From Verrucomicrobiaceae bacterium (GTDB taxonomy: Bacteria; Verrucomicrobiota; Verrucomicrobiia; Verrucomicrobiales; Verrucomicrobiaceae), in assembly GCA_016795485.1 (NCBI GenBank), contig JAEUHM010000020.1, positions 53,355-117,354 on the forward strand: a stretch of 64,000 nt of DNA, given 5' to 3'. Of this stretch, positions 9,534 through 17,928 are shown piece after piece. The position numbers and the translations under genes were made by a program. The notes under the pieces were generated by a model. The model was not told where the DNA came from and searched no databases. It saw nothing but the letters and a program-made list of their open reading frames with translations. Within the stretch, counting starts at the first letter, position 1. Each line of letters begins with the position of its first letter.

Positions 9534-10412
9534 TTACTCCTTGTAAGGCACAGGAGAGCCCTCGGAGTTGGCTAGCACTTTGAATGCTTCGATGATTTTC
9601 AGCGTGGTTGGTCCAGGTTTCCCGCTTCCGATGGGCCTTGTGTCAAGCATCACAGCTGGCAGTGCTTCCGCTGCCGTCCCTGTGAGGAAACACTCATCCG
9701 CAGTGTAAACATCAAACCGAGTCATCATCACCTCGTGGCACGGGATGCTCATTTTGTTCAAGAGTTCCATCACAGCGCGACGTGTAATGCCGTCGAGAGC
9801 CCCTGATGAGATGGTGGGGGTGTAAACCTCGCCGTTTTTGATGATGAAGACATTGTCTCCTGTGCATTCAGCCACATATCCCTGCTCGTTGAGCATGATG
9901 CCCTCGTCACAACCCGCCTGGAGGCACTCGATCTTGGCCATCACATTGTTCAGGTAGTTCAGTGACTTGACCTGAGGGCTCAGTGCAGCAGGAGCTGGAC
10001 GTCTTGTAGCACAAGTGATCAGTTTGAGTCCGTGGTCATAGGCCTCCTGCGGGTACAACTTGATGCCTGCGGCAATGATGATGACGCTCGGCTTTGGACA
10101 ACGATTTGGGTCCAGACCTAGAGTGCCTACTCCACGAGTCACAACGAGGCGAATGTATCCATCACGCAGTCCATTAGCCGCAACTGTCTCGACCGTGGCG
10201 CGCTCCATTTCCTCAAAAGTAATTGGGATGTTGAGAGAGATTGCTCGTGCACAAGCATAGAGCCGCTTCAAGTGCTCGGTGAGACGGAAAACCCTTCCGC
10301 TGTAGATGCGGATGCCTTCAAACACGCCATCGCCATAAAGCAGGCCGTGGTCAAAGACCGAGATCTTGGCGTCTTTTTCGTCTAAAAGCTGTCCGTCGAT
10401 ATAGATTTTCAT
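9534..10412 (-). CDS. ilvE: Branched-chain amino acid aminotransferase, class IV fold
   Basis: PLP-dependent fold type IV aminotransferase that makes or degrades leucine, isoleucine and valine with 2-oxoglutarate/glutamate. Seen are FDHGLLYGDGVFEGIR, the PLP-lysine block VKSLNYLNNVMAKIE (Lys near residue 149 from the chosen start), GYVAECTGDNVF and SSGALDGITRR. D-amino-acid aminotransferase and aminodeoxychorismate lyase share the fold, but EGIRIY and the overall match favour BCAT. ATG 10412 (MKIYIDGQLLDE) is preferred over the upstream in-frame start at 10457, since the family begins there. The gene lies 45 bases downstream of the LolD-like ATPase gene on the same strand, possibly in one transcript. 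Confidence 0.85.
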   Translation of the reverse strand: MKIYIDGQLLDEKDAKISVFDHGLLYGDGVFEGIRIYSGRVFRLTEHLKRLYACARAISLNIPITFEEMERATVETVAANGLRDGYIRLVVTRGVGTLGLDPNRCPKPSVIIIAAGIKLYPQEAYDHGLKLITCATRRPAPAALSPQVKSLNYLNNVMAKIECLQAGCDEGIMLNEQGYVAECTGDNVFIIKNGEVYTPTISSGALDGITRRAVMELLNKMSIPCHEVMMTRFDVYTADECFLTGTAAEALPAVMLDTRPIGSGKPGPTTLKIIEAFKVLANSEGSPVPYKE

Positions 10413-10457
10413 GAAAAAAGGGGCGGCGTTGTTAGCACAGGCATCCAAGGATGGCAA

Positions 10458-11138
10458 TCATTCCTCGACTAGCACACCATCCTGCAAAATCAGTCTCCGG
10501 TCTCCCCGGAGTGCCATCTGGCGGTCATGAGTCACCACGATAAGGGTTTTTCCGCTCTCCTTCACTACCTCAAGGAGCATGTCCATTACCCCACCACCAG
10601 TGCCTGCATCCAAGTTTCCCGTAGGTTCATCCGCAAAGAGCACTCGCGGATCGTTCACCAGCGCGCGGGCGATTGCTACTCGCTGCTGCTCACCACCTGA
10701 CAACTCCGCAGGTAGATGCTCCATTCGCTCGGCCAATCCGACACGTGAAAGTAGCTCTTTTGCTCGCTCCCTGCCGTCTTTACCGCCAATCATTGCTGGA
10801 AGCATTACGTTTTCGAGCGCTGTCAGCTCAGGCAGAAGAAAATAGTGTTGGAAGACAAAACCCATGTCTGCATTTCGCATCCTGGAGCGCTCTTTTGCTG
10901 TTGCTTGATAAAGCGACTGTCCCCGAAGCATCACGTCTCCTTCCGTCGGTTTCTCCAGCCCTCCAAGCACGTAAAGAAGGGTCGTTTTTCCTGCTCCCGA
11001 CTTACCGCAAAGAAATACCGTTTCGCCCGGTCTGACCGTCAATTGCAGCCCCTTCAATACATGAAGCGTCTTGTCACCGACCACATAGCGCCGATGGACG
11101 TTCACGGCCTGGAGAGGTGGGGATTCTATGTCTGTCAT
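10458..11138 (-). CDS. ABC transporter ATP-binding protein, LolD/MacB type
   Basis: About 226 residues with all nucleotide-binding motifs intact: Walker A GKSGAGKTT, Q-loop, signature LSGGEQQRVAIARAL, Walker B VLFADEPTGNLD, and the H-loop in VVTHD. ADEPTGNLD and MGFVFQHYFLLPELTALENVMLP are typical of the LolCDE/MacB/FtsE group, which drives lipoprotein release or mechanotransmission rather than import. No permease gene lies beside it; a LolC/E-type partner must be elsewhere. ATG 11138 (MTDIESPPLQ) is chosen; the longer frame begins with TTG at 11177. The gene diverges from the HAD phosphatase gene. Confidence 0.82.
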   Translation of the reverse strand: MTDIESPPLQAVNVHRRYVVGDKTLHVLKGLQLTVRPGETVFLCGKSGAGKTTLLYVLGGLEKPTEGDVMLRGQSLYQATAKERSRMRNADMGFVFQHYFLLPELTALENVMLPAMIGGKDGRERAKELLSRVGLAERMEHLPAELSGGEQQRVAIARALVNDPRVLFADEPTGNLDAGTGGGVMDMLLEVVKESGKTLIVVTHDRQMALRGDRRLILQDGVLVEE

Positions 11139-11195
11139 GTGCGGCGCTGAGTGTGTCTGCCAGGAAGCTTGCGTCAATCCCGATCCTTGCCAGCA

Positions 11196-11963
11196 ATGTC
11201 ACCGCTCATGAAACCCAAGGGATACGCCCTCTTTGACCTCGACCACACCCTACTGCCCCACGACACGCAGGCACTCTTCTGCAATTGGGTGCTCAAGCAA
11301 CACCGCTGGCGTGTTTTGCTTCATCTCGTCTTCCTGCCATTTGGCGTTTTGAGGGCACTGCGTCTCATCTCCACCTTGAGAGCCAAGCGCGCGTTCCTTG
11401 GCTACTTGGCGGGCCTGTCACGTAAGCGCCTAGATCAACTAGCACTCACGTTCGCTGAGAAGTCAGTGGTCCCCTGGGCCTACCCAGATCTCATGGATGA
11501 ACTGGAGCGTCACCGTGCGGAAGGTAGAGTGCTGATCCTCAATACTGCCAGCCCAGATTTTTATGCACGAGCTATAGCCGATGCGTTTGGCTTTGATCAC
11601 TGCATCTGCACCCGCACCGTCATGGGAGATCCCATTCATCTGCACCCGCAGATTGCCACTAACAACAAACACGAAGCCAAGATTCCCGCGATGCTCCATC
11701 GTGTGCCCGAGTTGGGCGAGCTGAGTGAGGACGATCGAAACGACACGTGTTGGGCTTACTCTGACAGTGCCGCAGATCTCCCCCTTCTTCGCTTTGGGGG
11801 GAGCGCGGTTGTCATTCACCCGTCCCCGAAGCTAGCGACCCTCGCAATCCGCAACGAATGGAGTCTCATTCACCCAAAACGCCCATACCGAGGCCGAATC
11901 GGCAACGCTCTGGCCATGCTGAGGCAGGTCTTGGGCATCTATCCTGTAAAACCAGTGGCCTGA
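11196..11963 (+). CDS. HAD-superfamily phosphatase, subfamily IB (SerB-like)
   Basis: A cytoplasmic HAD hydrolase with motif I FDLDHTLL (two catalytic Asp), an alpha-helical cap in residues about 20-100, motif II ILNTAS, and motif IV YSDSAADLPLL. The layout and length of 255 residues match HAD-IB enzymes related to phosphoserine phosphatase, which often act on small phosphomonoesters or lipid-linked phosphates. ATG 11196 (MSPLMKPKGYALF) or ATG 11208 are both possible starts; an in-frame GTG at 11151 would overlap the divergent promoter and is less likely. The substrate is not determined. Confidence 0.75.
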   Translation: MSPLMKPKGYALFDLDHTLLPHDTQALFCNWVLKQHRWRVLLHLVFLPFGVLRALRLISTLRAKRAFLGYLAGLSRKRLDQLALTFAEKSVVPWAYPDLMDELERHRAEGRVLILNTASPDFYARAIADAFGFDHCICTRTVMGDPIHLHPQIATNNKHEAKIPAMLHRVPELGELSEDDRNDTCWAYSDSAADLPLLRFGGSAVVIHPSPKLATLAIRNEWSLIHPKRPYRGRIGNALAMLRQVLGIYPVKPVA

Positions 11964-12002
11964 AATCATAGATTAGGTTTCGCCCAGTTGCCTCTATTCA
12001 CC

Positions 12003-12908
12003 ATGCCCACCCGCCGATCTTTTCTTCTGACTGCAGCGACTGGCGCAACCTCATCGCTTTTAGCGAGTGAAAATCGTGACTGGATAGATGCGCATGTGCA
12101 TGTCTGGCCTGCGCTTAGTGACAGGTATCCTGTGGCGGACGGGGTGGATGCGACAAAGATGAAGCCAGCGAGTTTCACGCCGGAGGTGGTGCTGGGTCAC
12201 GCTCGTCCCGAGGGGGTGAGTCGAATGGTGCTTATTCAGATGAGCTACTACCGCACGGACAATCGGTATATGCTGGATGCGATTGCTGCTCATTCGGGGG
12301 TGTTCCGTGGCGTGGCGATTGTGGATGAGTTGCGCCCTGATTTGGCTGAGGTGGTAATGGATCTCCGCAGTAAAGGGGTGCGTGGGTTCCGGATTTCTCC
12401 TGGGTCGAAGAAGCCTGAGGAATGGCTTGGCTCATCGGGCATGAGGAGTCTGTGGAAGATAGCTGCTGCACAGAAGATGGCGATTTGCCCGCTGGTCCGG
12501 GCTGAGGTGCTGCCCGCGCTAGATGGGATGTGCGAGGAGTTACCTGAGACAACGGTGGTGGTGGATCACTTCGGCCTCGTAGGTGTGAAGGGGACTCCAA
12601 CGGCGGAGGATGTGCTTCCGCTGACTCGACTAGCAAGGCATGCTAACACTCACGTGAAGACCTCTGCCTTCTATGCGCTGGGATTGAAGAAGGTGCCCTA
12701 CACGGACTTGGGCACCATGATCAGGGCGTGCCGCGATGCGTTTGGTGCCCACCGGCTGATGTGGGCTACGGACTGCCCGTATCAGGTGCAGAACGGTCAT
12801 TCCTACCGGGACAGCATCGCGCTGATTCGTGATCGGCTCGACTTCCTGACTCAAGCGGAGAAGATTGACATTCTCCGAAGCACTGCCGAGCGCGTATTCT
12901 TTGCCTGA
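12003..12908 (+). CDS. Amidohydrolase, TIM-barrel metal-dependent hydrolase (amidohydrolase-2 type)
   Basis: The exported-looking N-terminus contains RRSFLLTAATGA, which resembles a Tat signal (twin Arg, then a short hydrophobic stretch). The mature part begins DWIDAHVHVW, the HxH metal site of amidohydrolase-2 enzymes such as 2-pyrone-4,6-dicarboxylate hydrolases and fucono-lactonases. Further blocks are FRGVAIVDE, GVRGFRI, VVVDHFG and MWATDCPYQ (the conserved Asp near the C-terminus). ATG 12003 is chosen; an in-frame TTG at 11988 adds five residues. It is followed 12 bases later by the beta-propeller gene, so they probably form an operon. A lactonase on sugar acids is plausible but is inference. 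Confidence 0.75.
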   Translation: MPTRRSFLLTAATGATSSLLASENRDWIDAHVHVWPALSDRYPVADGVDATKMKPASFTPEVVLGHARPEGVSRMVLIQMSYYRTDNRYMLDAIAAHSGVFRGVAIVDELRPDLAEVVMDLRSKGVRGFRISPGSKKPEEWLGSSGMRSLWKIAAAQKMAICPLVRAEVLPALDGMCEELPETTVVVDHFGLVGVKGTPTAEDVLPLTRLARHANTHVKTSAFYALGLKKVPYTDLGTMIRACRDAFGAHRLMWATDCPYQVQNGHSYRDSIALIRDRLDFLTQAEKIDILRSTAERVFFA

Positions 12909-12920
12909 ATCACTCCTTTC

Positions 12921-14462
12921 ATGGTCAAACAGCACCGCCTCTACCTTCCCGTCATTTTTCTGGTCTTAGCATTGGCGGGTTGGCTCGCCGTGGCGAATGC
13001 GCCTGAGATGGACTTCAATTTCCAAGCCTGGGCAAACTGGGGCATTGGGCTGCTGCTGACTTTGTTGATCGTGATTTGGTTCGTGTTCCTAAGCGGGCTG
13101 ACTTGGAAAACGCGGCTCTGGGGCTTGTTTATGCTTTTGGCGAGTGCCGGTCTCCTGCGTGCAGCCTTGCGGGTGGACGGTTCGGTGAGCGGAACGGGCT
13201 TGCCGCGTTTTCGTTGGTTTTGGACGGAGCCGGAGTCGAAGCAGTTCGTGCAAATGAAGGCTGCCCAAGCTCCTAGCTTGGTGGCGGATGCGGATTTCCC
13301 GCAGTTCCTGGGGCCTCAGCGGGATGGCATCGTTCCCGTGTCTGAGGATTACACTTTGGAGGGGGCTGAACTGCTGTGGAGGCAACCGATTGGAGAAGGA
13401 TGGGGTGCTTTTTGCGTGGTGGGCCACCGGGCGATGACCCAGGAGCAGCGTGGTGACGAAGAGTGGGTGACGTGCTATGACTTGGGCACGGGTGCTGCGC
13501 TGTGGCACCACGCAGACAAGACGCGGTTCGTAGAGTGGCAAGGCGGAGACGGACCTCGCGCCACGCCAAGTCATCGTGAGGGGAAGGTTTATGCCATAGG
13601 AGCCACGGGAAATCTGAACTGCCTGCATCTGGAGACGGGTGAGGTGCTGTGGAGTGCGGACATTCTAGGCAAAGCGGGGCGCAAGAATCTTAAATGGGGT
13701 ATCTCAGGCTCGCCGCTGCTGCACAAGGATTTGGTGATCGTGACCGGCGGGGATATTCCTGGTCCCACGCTCCTGGCCTTTGACGCGGCGAGTGGTCAAC
13801 TCAAGTGGGAGGCGGAAAAGGTGGCGGCGAGCTATGCGTCTCCGAGTCTCGCCACAATAGGTGGTAAGGAGGTGCTGATTTACAGTGCGGCTCCAGGGAT
13901 TTACCTGCATGACCCAATGACTGGGGCTGTGTTGCACTTTGAGAAATGGGGGAATGCCAATTTCCCCAAGGGCTCGCAGCCAACGGTGCTGCCGCAGGAT
14001 CGCGTCTTCATATCGGCGGGCTACTCGATGGGCTGCACGATGTTTCAATACAGTGTGGATGCGGCAGGGGAGTTCACAGCGACTGAACTGTGGTCGCACA
14101 ACAAGATGAAGACACAGTTCGCAAGTGTCACCTACTGGGAAGGCCATCTCTATGGTCTGGACGATGGGAAGATCGCTTGTCTGAATGCAGAAACCGGCGA
14201 GCGGCTATGGAAAACGGGGCGCTACGGAGCGGGGGTTCACCTGATGCTCACAGGTGAAGGGCAAGGTCCCCGCGCGCTGATCCAATCCGAAGAAGGGCCC
14301 GTTCATCTTCTGACCCTAGCGCCCAAAGAGCCAACCGAGTTGGGGCAGCTAGCGGCCCTCAGTTCAAAGACGTGGAACTACCCAACGCCTGCCGGGAACG
14401 TGCTTCTCTGCCGCAACGACCGCGAGGCTGCTTGCTATCGTTTGGCCAAAAAGGCCAACTAG
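12921..14462 (+). CDS. Membrane-anchored PQQ-like (BamB-type) beta-propeller protein
   Basis: 513 residues. Three N-terminal hydrophobic helices (about 8-26, 38-62, 68-84) precede a periplasmic eight-bladed propeller-like domain. Repeats with GxxxWxxD-type ends are visible: CYDLGTGAALWHHAD, CLHLETGEVLWSADI, AFDAASGQLKWEAE, CLNAETGERLWKTG. FPQFLGPQRDGIVP at about residue 120 is the usual opening of these Planctomycetes/Verrucomicrobia PQQ-like repeat proteins. They mostly lack PQQ catalysis and are thought to bind proteins or polymers. No haem or metal motif is seen. It probably shares a transcript with the amidohydrolase upstream. Confidence 0.72.
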   Translation: MVKQHRLYLPVIFLVLALAGWLAVANAPEMDFNFQAWANWGIGLLLTLLIVIWFVFLSGLTWKTRLWGLFMLLASAGLLRAALRVDGSVSGTGLPRFRWFWTEPESKQFVQMKAAQAPSLVADADFPQFLGPQRDGIVPVSEDYTLEGAELLWRQPIGEGWGAFCVVGHRAMTQEQRGDEEWVTCYDLGTGAALWHHADKTRFVEWQGGDGPRATPSHREGKVYAIGATGNLNCLHLETGEVLWSADILGKAGRKNLKWGISGSPLLHKDLVIVTGGDIPGPTLLAFDAASGQLKWEAEKVAASYASPSLATIGGKEVLIYSAAPGIYLHDPMTGAVLHFEKWGNANFPKGSQPTVLPQDRVFISAGYSMGCTMFQYSVDAAGEFTATELWSHNKMKTQFASVTYWEGHLYGLDDGKIACLNAETGERLWKTGRYGAGVHLMLTGEGQGPRALIQSEEGPVHLLTLAPKEPTELGQLAALSSKTWNYPTPAGNVLLCRNDREAACYRLAKKAN

Positions 14463-14590
14463 CAATGTCGATAGGGAATAACTGCACAAAGAGTCGAAAA
14501 TCCGAAGTATTTGGACCGTACTTGGCTATCAGGGTCCTTCAGTACTTAGGGTTACGAGCTGAATATCGAATCGCAGGGCACCATCAACAT

Positions 14591-15916
14591 CTACTCCGCC
14601 AAGGAGGCTCCAGATTGCACCCAGGCTAGCGCTTCTTCTCGGGTGCTGATTTTTCCTTCGAGTTGTAAGGTCTGCACATCGGTGAGTTTTGCTCCGAGCG
14701 CGGGGCTTGGCGTCCAGCCAAGCTCGATCAAATCCGCCCCTGTGATCAGGCGCTCTGGGATAAGTGGTGCGCTGGCAAACTCTACCTGCTTGGCCTGCAA
14801 AAACTCATGATTGTCCAGAAGACCATGACAGCCGAGGCAGTCCACTCGATGAAGTTCCAACTCATCATCGAAGCCATCACGCGCCATGAATCGCTTCAAC
14901 TTGGCGACTCGCATCCTTTGGACATCCTTGAAGATCATGTGATTTGCCACAGCCTCCACCACGGGCTCAATGACATCATTCGGGAACTTTAGTCGTCGGA
15001 GGATTCCTTCTGCCATGGTCGCTCCGAGGCGATCATGTCCGTTAAATCGAATCCTCCCGTCGGGATCAACGCTACGAGTGGCTGGCTTGGCAATGTCATG
15101 CAGCAGAACAGAAAGAACGAGCGGCAGAGACGACTGGTCCTTCAAAAAACTCAGCATCAATCTAGTATGAACAAACACATCTCCCTCGGGGTGGAACTGC
15201 GGCGGCTGGGTGCATCCCGCCAAATCCAAAATCTCAGGGAGGATTACGCTCATAAGATCGCTTTCCACCAATAGATCAAAGCCACGAACACGATTAGGAT
15301 GAACGAGTATCTTGCAAAGTTCATCGCGGACCCGCTCTTCGCTCACCCTTGCAATGCTCGGTGCAAGCGCCTTTAGAGCAGCCCAAGTCACTGGCTCGAT
15401 CTCAAATCCCAGCACAGTCGAAAAGCGGATCGCGCGCATCAGCCTCAACTGGTCTTCGGCAAACCTAGCGTTTGGGTCGCCGATCGCGCGGATAACCCGC
15501 TTTTCAAGATCATCCTGACCTCCGACGTAGTCGATAACTTCCCCGGACTCGGGATCTGCAAACAGTCCGTTCACCGTAAAGTCCCGTCGTTTTGCATCCT
15601 CCTCAGGTGAAGAAAAGGTGACCGACTCTGGATGTCGTCCGTCCACATACTCTCCATCTTTTCGAAAGGTCGCGACTTCGATCTGATGTCCATCGCGTTT
15701 TACGATCACAACTCCAAAGTGTGCACCAACCGTCAACGCACCTGGGAAAAGCTGGATAACATCTTCTGGCGTGGCGTCAGTGGCCACATCGTAGTCTTTT
15801 GGGTTGCGGCTGATCAACGTGTCACGCACGCAGCCACCCGCGAACAGCGCCTGGTAGCCCGCGTTCCGCAGTCGAACCGCCACTTCTCGTGCCGCATGCT
15901 GTGCAGACACAGCCAT
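14591..15916 (-). CDS. cca: CCA tRNA nucleotidyltransferase / poly(A) polymerase family, with HD domain
   Basis: Class II nucleotidyltransferase that adds CCA to tRNA 3' ends. It shows AGGCVRD, then DYDVATDATPEDV (catalytic Asp pair), RRDFTVNGLF, the RNA-binding EDQLRLMRAIRFS block, and an HD phosphohydrolase domain in LLHDIAKP with later HM. The length of 441 fits bacterial CCA enzymes with HD domains. Poly(A) polymerases share the core, but the HD domain favours the CCA type. The ATG lies 3 bases after the thiG stop, so it is the last gene of a hemQ-thiG-cca run. Confidence 0.85.
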   Translation of the reverse strand: MAVSAQHAAREVAVRLRNAGYQALFAGGCVRDTLISRNPKDYDVATDATPEDVIQLFPGALTVGAHFGVVIVKRDGHQIEVATFRKDGEYVDGRHPESVTFSSPEEDAKRRDFTVNGLFADPESGEVIDYVGGQDDLEKRVIRAIGDPNARFAEDQLRLMRAIRFSTVLGFEIEPVTWAALKALAPSIARVSEERVRDELCKILVHPNRVRGFDLLVESDLMSVILPEILDLAGCTQPPQFHPEGDVFVHTRLMLSFLKDQSSLPLVLSVLLHDIAKPATRSVDPDGRIRFNGHDRLGATMAEGILRRLKFPNDVIEPVVEAVANHMIFKDVQRMRVAKLKRFMARDGFDDELELHRVDCLGCHGLLDNHEFLQAKQVEFASAPLIPERLITGADLIELGWTPSPALGAKLTDVQTLQLEGKISTREEALAWVQSGASLAE

Positions 15917-15919
15917 GCT

Positions 15920-16702
15920 TTAACGATAAAGGAAACCTGTTAAGGGACTGCTTGCCGATGCCTCATCCAGCACGGTTCCCAGGCCGACTTCACGTGCTGC
16001 ACGTCCCGCTTCAACGGCTGCTTTGAATGCCTTTGCCATCCGCACGGGATCGCTCGCGATAGCAACCGCAGTGTTTACCAAGACTGCATCGGCTCCCATC
16101 TCCAGAGCTTCCGCAGCATGACTTGGTGCACCGATCCCTGCATCCACAACGACCGGAACGGTGGCTTGGGTGATGATGATCTCGATTTGCCTGCGAGTTG
16201 TGATGCCTTGATGAGAGCCGATCGGTGAACCGAGCGGCATCACTGTGACGGTTCCAACATCTTGCAACCGACGAGCCAAGACCGGATCGGCATTGATGTA
16301 CGGCAGCACCTTGAAACCCTCTTTCACCAGGACCTCAGCAGCTTTCAGTGTTTCCACCGGATCAGGTAACAAAAACCGAGGGTCCGGATGAATCTCCAAT
16401 TTGACCCAATTGGGTAGTCCCGCAGCAACGGCAAGGCGCGCGAGCCTGACCGCCTCTTCAGCGTTCATGGCACCGCTTGTGTTTGGCAACAGCAGCACAT
16501 TCTTCGGCACGAAGTCCAGGATATTCGCGTACGGGTCGCCAACTCCGCTCAAGTCAGCACGCCGAAGTGCCACAGTGACTATCTCAGTCTCCGAAGCTTC
16601 AATTGCAGCCCGCATCGACTCGCCAGAGGGAAACTTCCCAGTTCCCAGCATGAGGCGGGAACGAAACTCTCGTCCCGCAATCTTTAGGGGTTGATTGTTC
16701 AT
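15920..16702 (-). CDS. thiG: Thiazole synthase ThiG
   Basis: TIM-barrel enzyme that builds the thiazole phosphate of thiamine from deoxyxylulose-5-phosphate, dehydroglycine and ThiS thiocarboxylate. Diagnostic blocks are [37 protein letters not shown] (Schiff-base Lys), [28 protein letters not shown] and [25 protein letters not shown] residues near the end. At 260 residues it is full length. ThiS, ThiF and ThiH/ThiO are not nearby, and no TPP riboswitch is apparent upstream, where the hemQ gene ends 12 bases away. Confidence 0.93.
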   Translation of the reverse strand: MNNQPLKIAGREFRSRLMLGTGKFPSGESMRAAIEASETEIVTVALRRADLSGVGDPYANILDFVPKNVLLLPNTSGAMNAEEAVRLARLAVAAGLPNWVKLEIHPDPRFLLPDPVETLKAAEVLVKEGFKVLPYINADPVLARRLQDVGTVTVMPLGSPIGSHQGITTRRQIEIIITQATVPVVVDAGIGAPSHAAEALEMGADAVLVNTAVAIASDPVRMAKAFKAAVEAGRAAREVGLGTVLDEASASSPLTGFLYR

Positions 16703-16714
16703 CGAAGTCCCGTA

Positions 16715-17569
16715 CTAACGAAGCATCAGACGGTCCAAAAGTGCGTCCACCGGCAACTGAATGCCAATGTAGAAGTCGCCAAACTCGGCGTACACGGCAC
16801 TCACTTCATCAAAGCGCATTTCATAAACAATCCCTTTAATGTGGAAGGTGTCGTGAGCAAACAGCGTCACGCCCCACTCAGCAGCGTCCAGACCAGTGCT
16901 TCCAGTAATGAGTTGGCGAACTTTGCCGGCCCAGGTGCGACCTGTCTTTGCGTGACCACCCATAAGTTTGCGCCTCGTTTCATAATCAGACGCATACCAG
17001 TTCTGCTCCACATTCCTCCGCTTGCTCATGTTATAGAAACAGAATACCTGCCAGTCAGGCATGTTGGGGTATAGCCTGTCAGCGTTATACTTCTTCATCC
17101 TTGCCCGCCACTCGTTTAGCCTTGCCTCAAACGCCTCGGAACCGGCCACGAGGCCCTCTTTGGTCTCGAGTTCCTGGCTGAACTGCTGCTCGGTAGTGGT
17201 GTATTCACTGAGTTCAGTCATCGAAAGATAACTGTAAACTGGATCGAGCACATCCGCACCAAATGACGCGGCAACTGCCTTCGAAAACCTGTCGGCATCG
17301 TGCAGATCCGGAGTCAATAACATCACTCCAAAGTCGCTTTTGGGTCCGACCATGGAAAACAATAAAATCTGGGTCGAAGGATGGGCGCGAACGGCTGCCA
17401 CAAGCTCAACAAAACGCAGCCTAAGTGCCTCCTGCTCCATTTGAGGAATGGAAGCCCATCTCGCGCGATTGATTTTGAAGAAAAGGTGCACCACATGCCA
17501 ACCCTCCTGCGGCAGGCAGGGCTTGGGCGTTGGCTCCGTGTGGGTTGGACGGGTATTTTCGGCAATCAT
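16715..17569 (-). CDS. hemQ: Coproheme decarboxylase HemQ / chlorite dismutase-like protein
   Basis: A 284-residue member of the chlorite-dismutase fold. GWHVVHLFFKINR opens the first ferredoxin-like domain. The second domain has FYNMSKRRNVEQNWY (Tyr of the YxMSK motif that in HemQ forms the catalytic radical), then RKLMGGHAKTGRTWAGK with the proximal haem His, and a Gln-free distal side. These fit HemQ, which makes haem b from coproheme using peroxide, rather than true chlorite dismutase, which has a distal Arg in a different setting. It heads the hemQ-thiG-cca run and faces the ferredoxin gene across a 125-bp divergent region. Confidence 0.8.
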   Translation of the reverse strand: MIAENTRPTHTEPTPKPCLPQEGWHVVHLFFKINRARWASIPQMEQEALRLRFVELVAAVRAHPSTQILLFSMVGPKSDFGVMLLTPDLHDADRFSKAVAASFGADVLDPVYSYLSMTELSEYTTTEQQFSQELETKEGLVAGSEAFEARLNEWRARMKKYNADRLYPNMPDWQVFCFYNMSKRRNVEQNWYASDYETRRKLMGGHAKTGRTWAGKVRQLITGSTGLDAAEWGVTLFAHDTFHIKGIVYEMRFDEVSAVYAEFGDFYIGIQLPVDALLDRLMLR

Positions 17570-17694
17570 GGGCGCTCAAAGTCCCAAGAATCCGCTCCCC
17601 GTCAAACTCCCGCCCAAAAAAACCAAAAACTCCATTGACCCTAATGAGTCGGGAACTATTTTCGCGCCGTTAAACAAAACAAATCCCAAACGAA

Positions 17695-17928
17695 ATGGCT
17701 GACGCTTCCAACAAATACTCTCAGAACGCTTCCGGTGCTTATTATGTCGATGATCAATGCATTGACTGTGACCTCTGCCGCGAAACCGCGCCAGCTAATT
17801 TCAAGCGCGATGACGATGGTGGCCACTCTTTCGTCTACAAACAGCCAGAGAACGACGATGAGAAGAACCTCTGTGAGGAGGCTCTTGCTGGCTGTCCGGT
17901 AGAAGCCATCGGTCGCGATGGTGAGTAG
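17695..17928 (+). CDS. Small ferredoxin, single [4Fe-4S] cluster
   Basis: 77 residues, acidic. The cluster ligands are CxxCxxC (CIDCDLC, near 23-29) with the fourth Cys in GCPVEAIG near the C-terminus. This is the single-cluster [4Fe-4S] arrangement of small cytoplasmic ferredoxins, which pass one electron at low potential. A strong terminator hairpin begins 28 bases after its stop. It is divergently arranged with hemQ; whether it serves haem synthesis is not known. Confidence 0.88.
   Translation: MADASNKYSQNASGAYYVDDQCIDCDLCRETAPANFKRDDDGGHSFVYKQPENDDEKNLCEEALAGCPVEAIGRDGE

Noticed and set aside
16703..16714. TPP riboswitch ahead of thiG
   Set aside because: Only 12 bases separate thiG from the hemQ stop, so there is no room for a riboswitch there, and none was seen ahead of hemQ.
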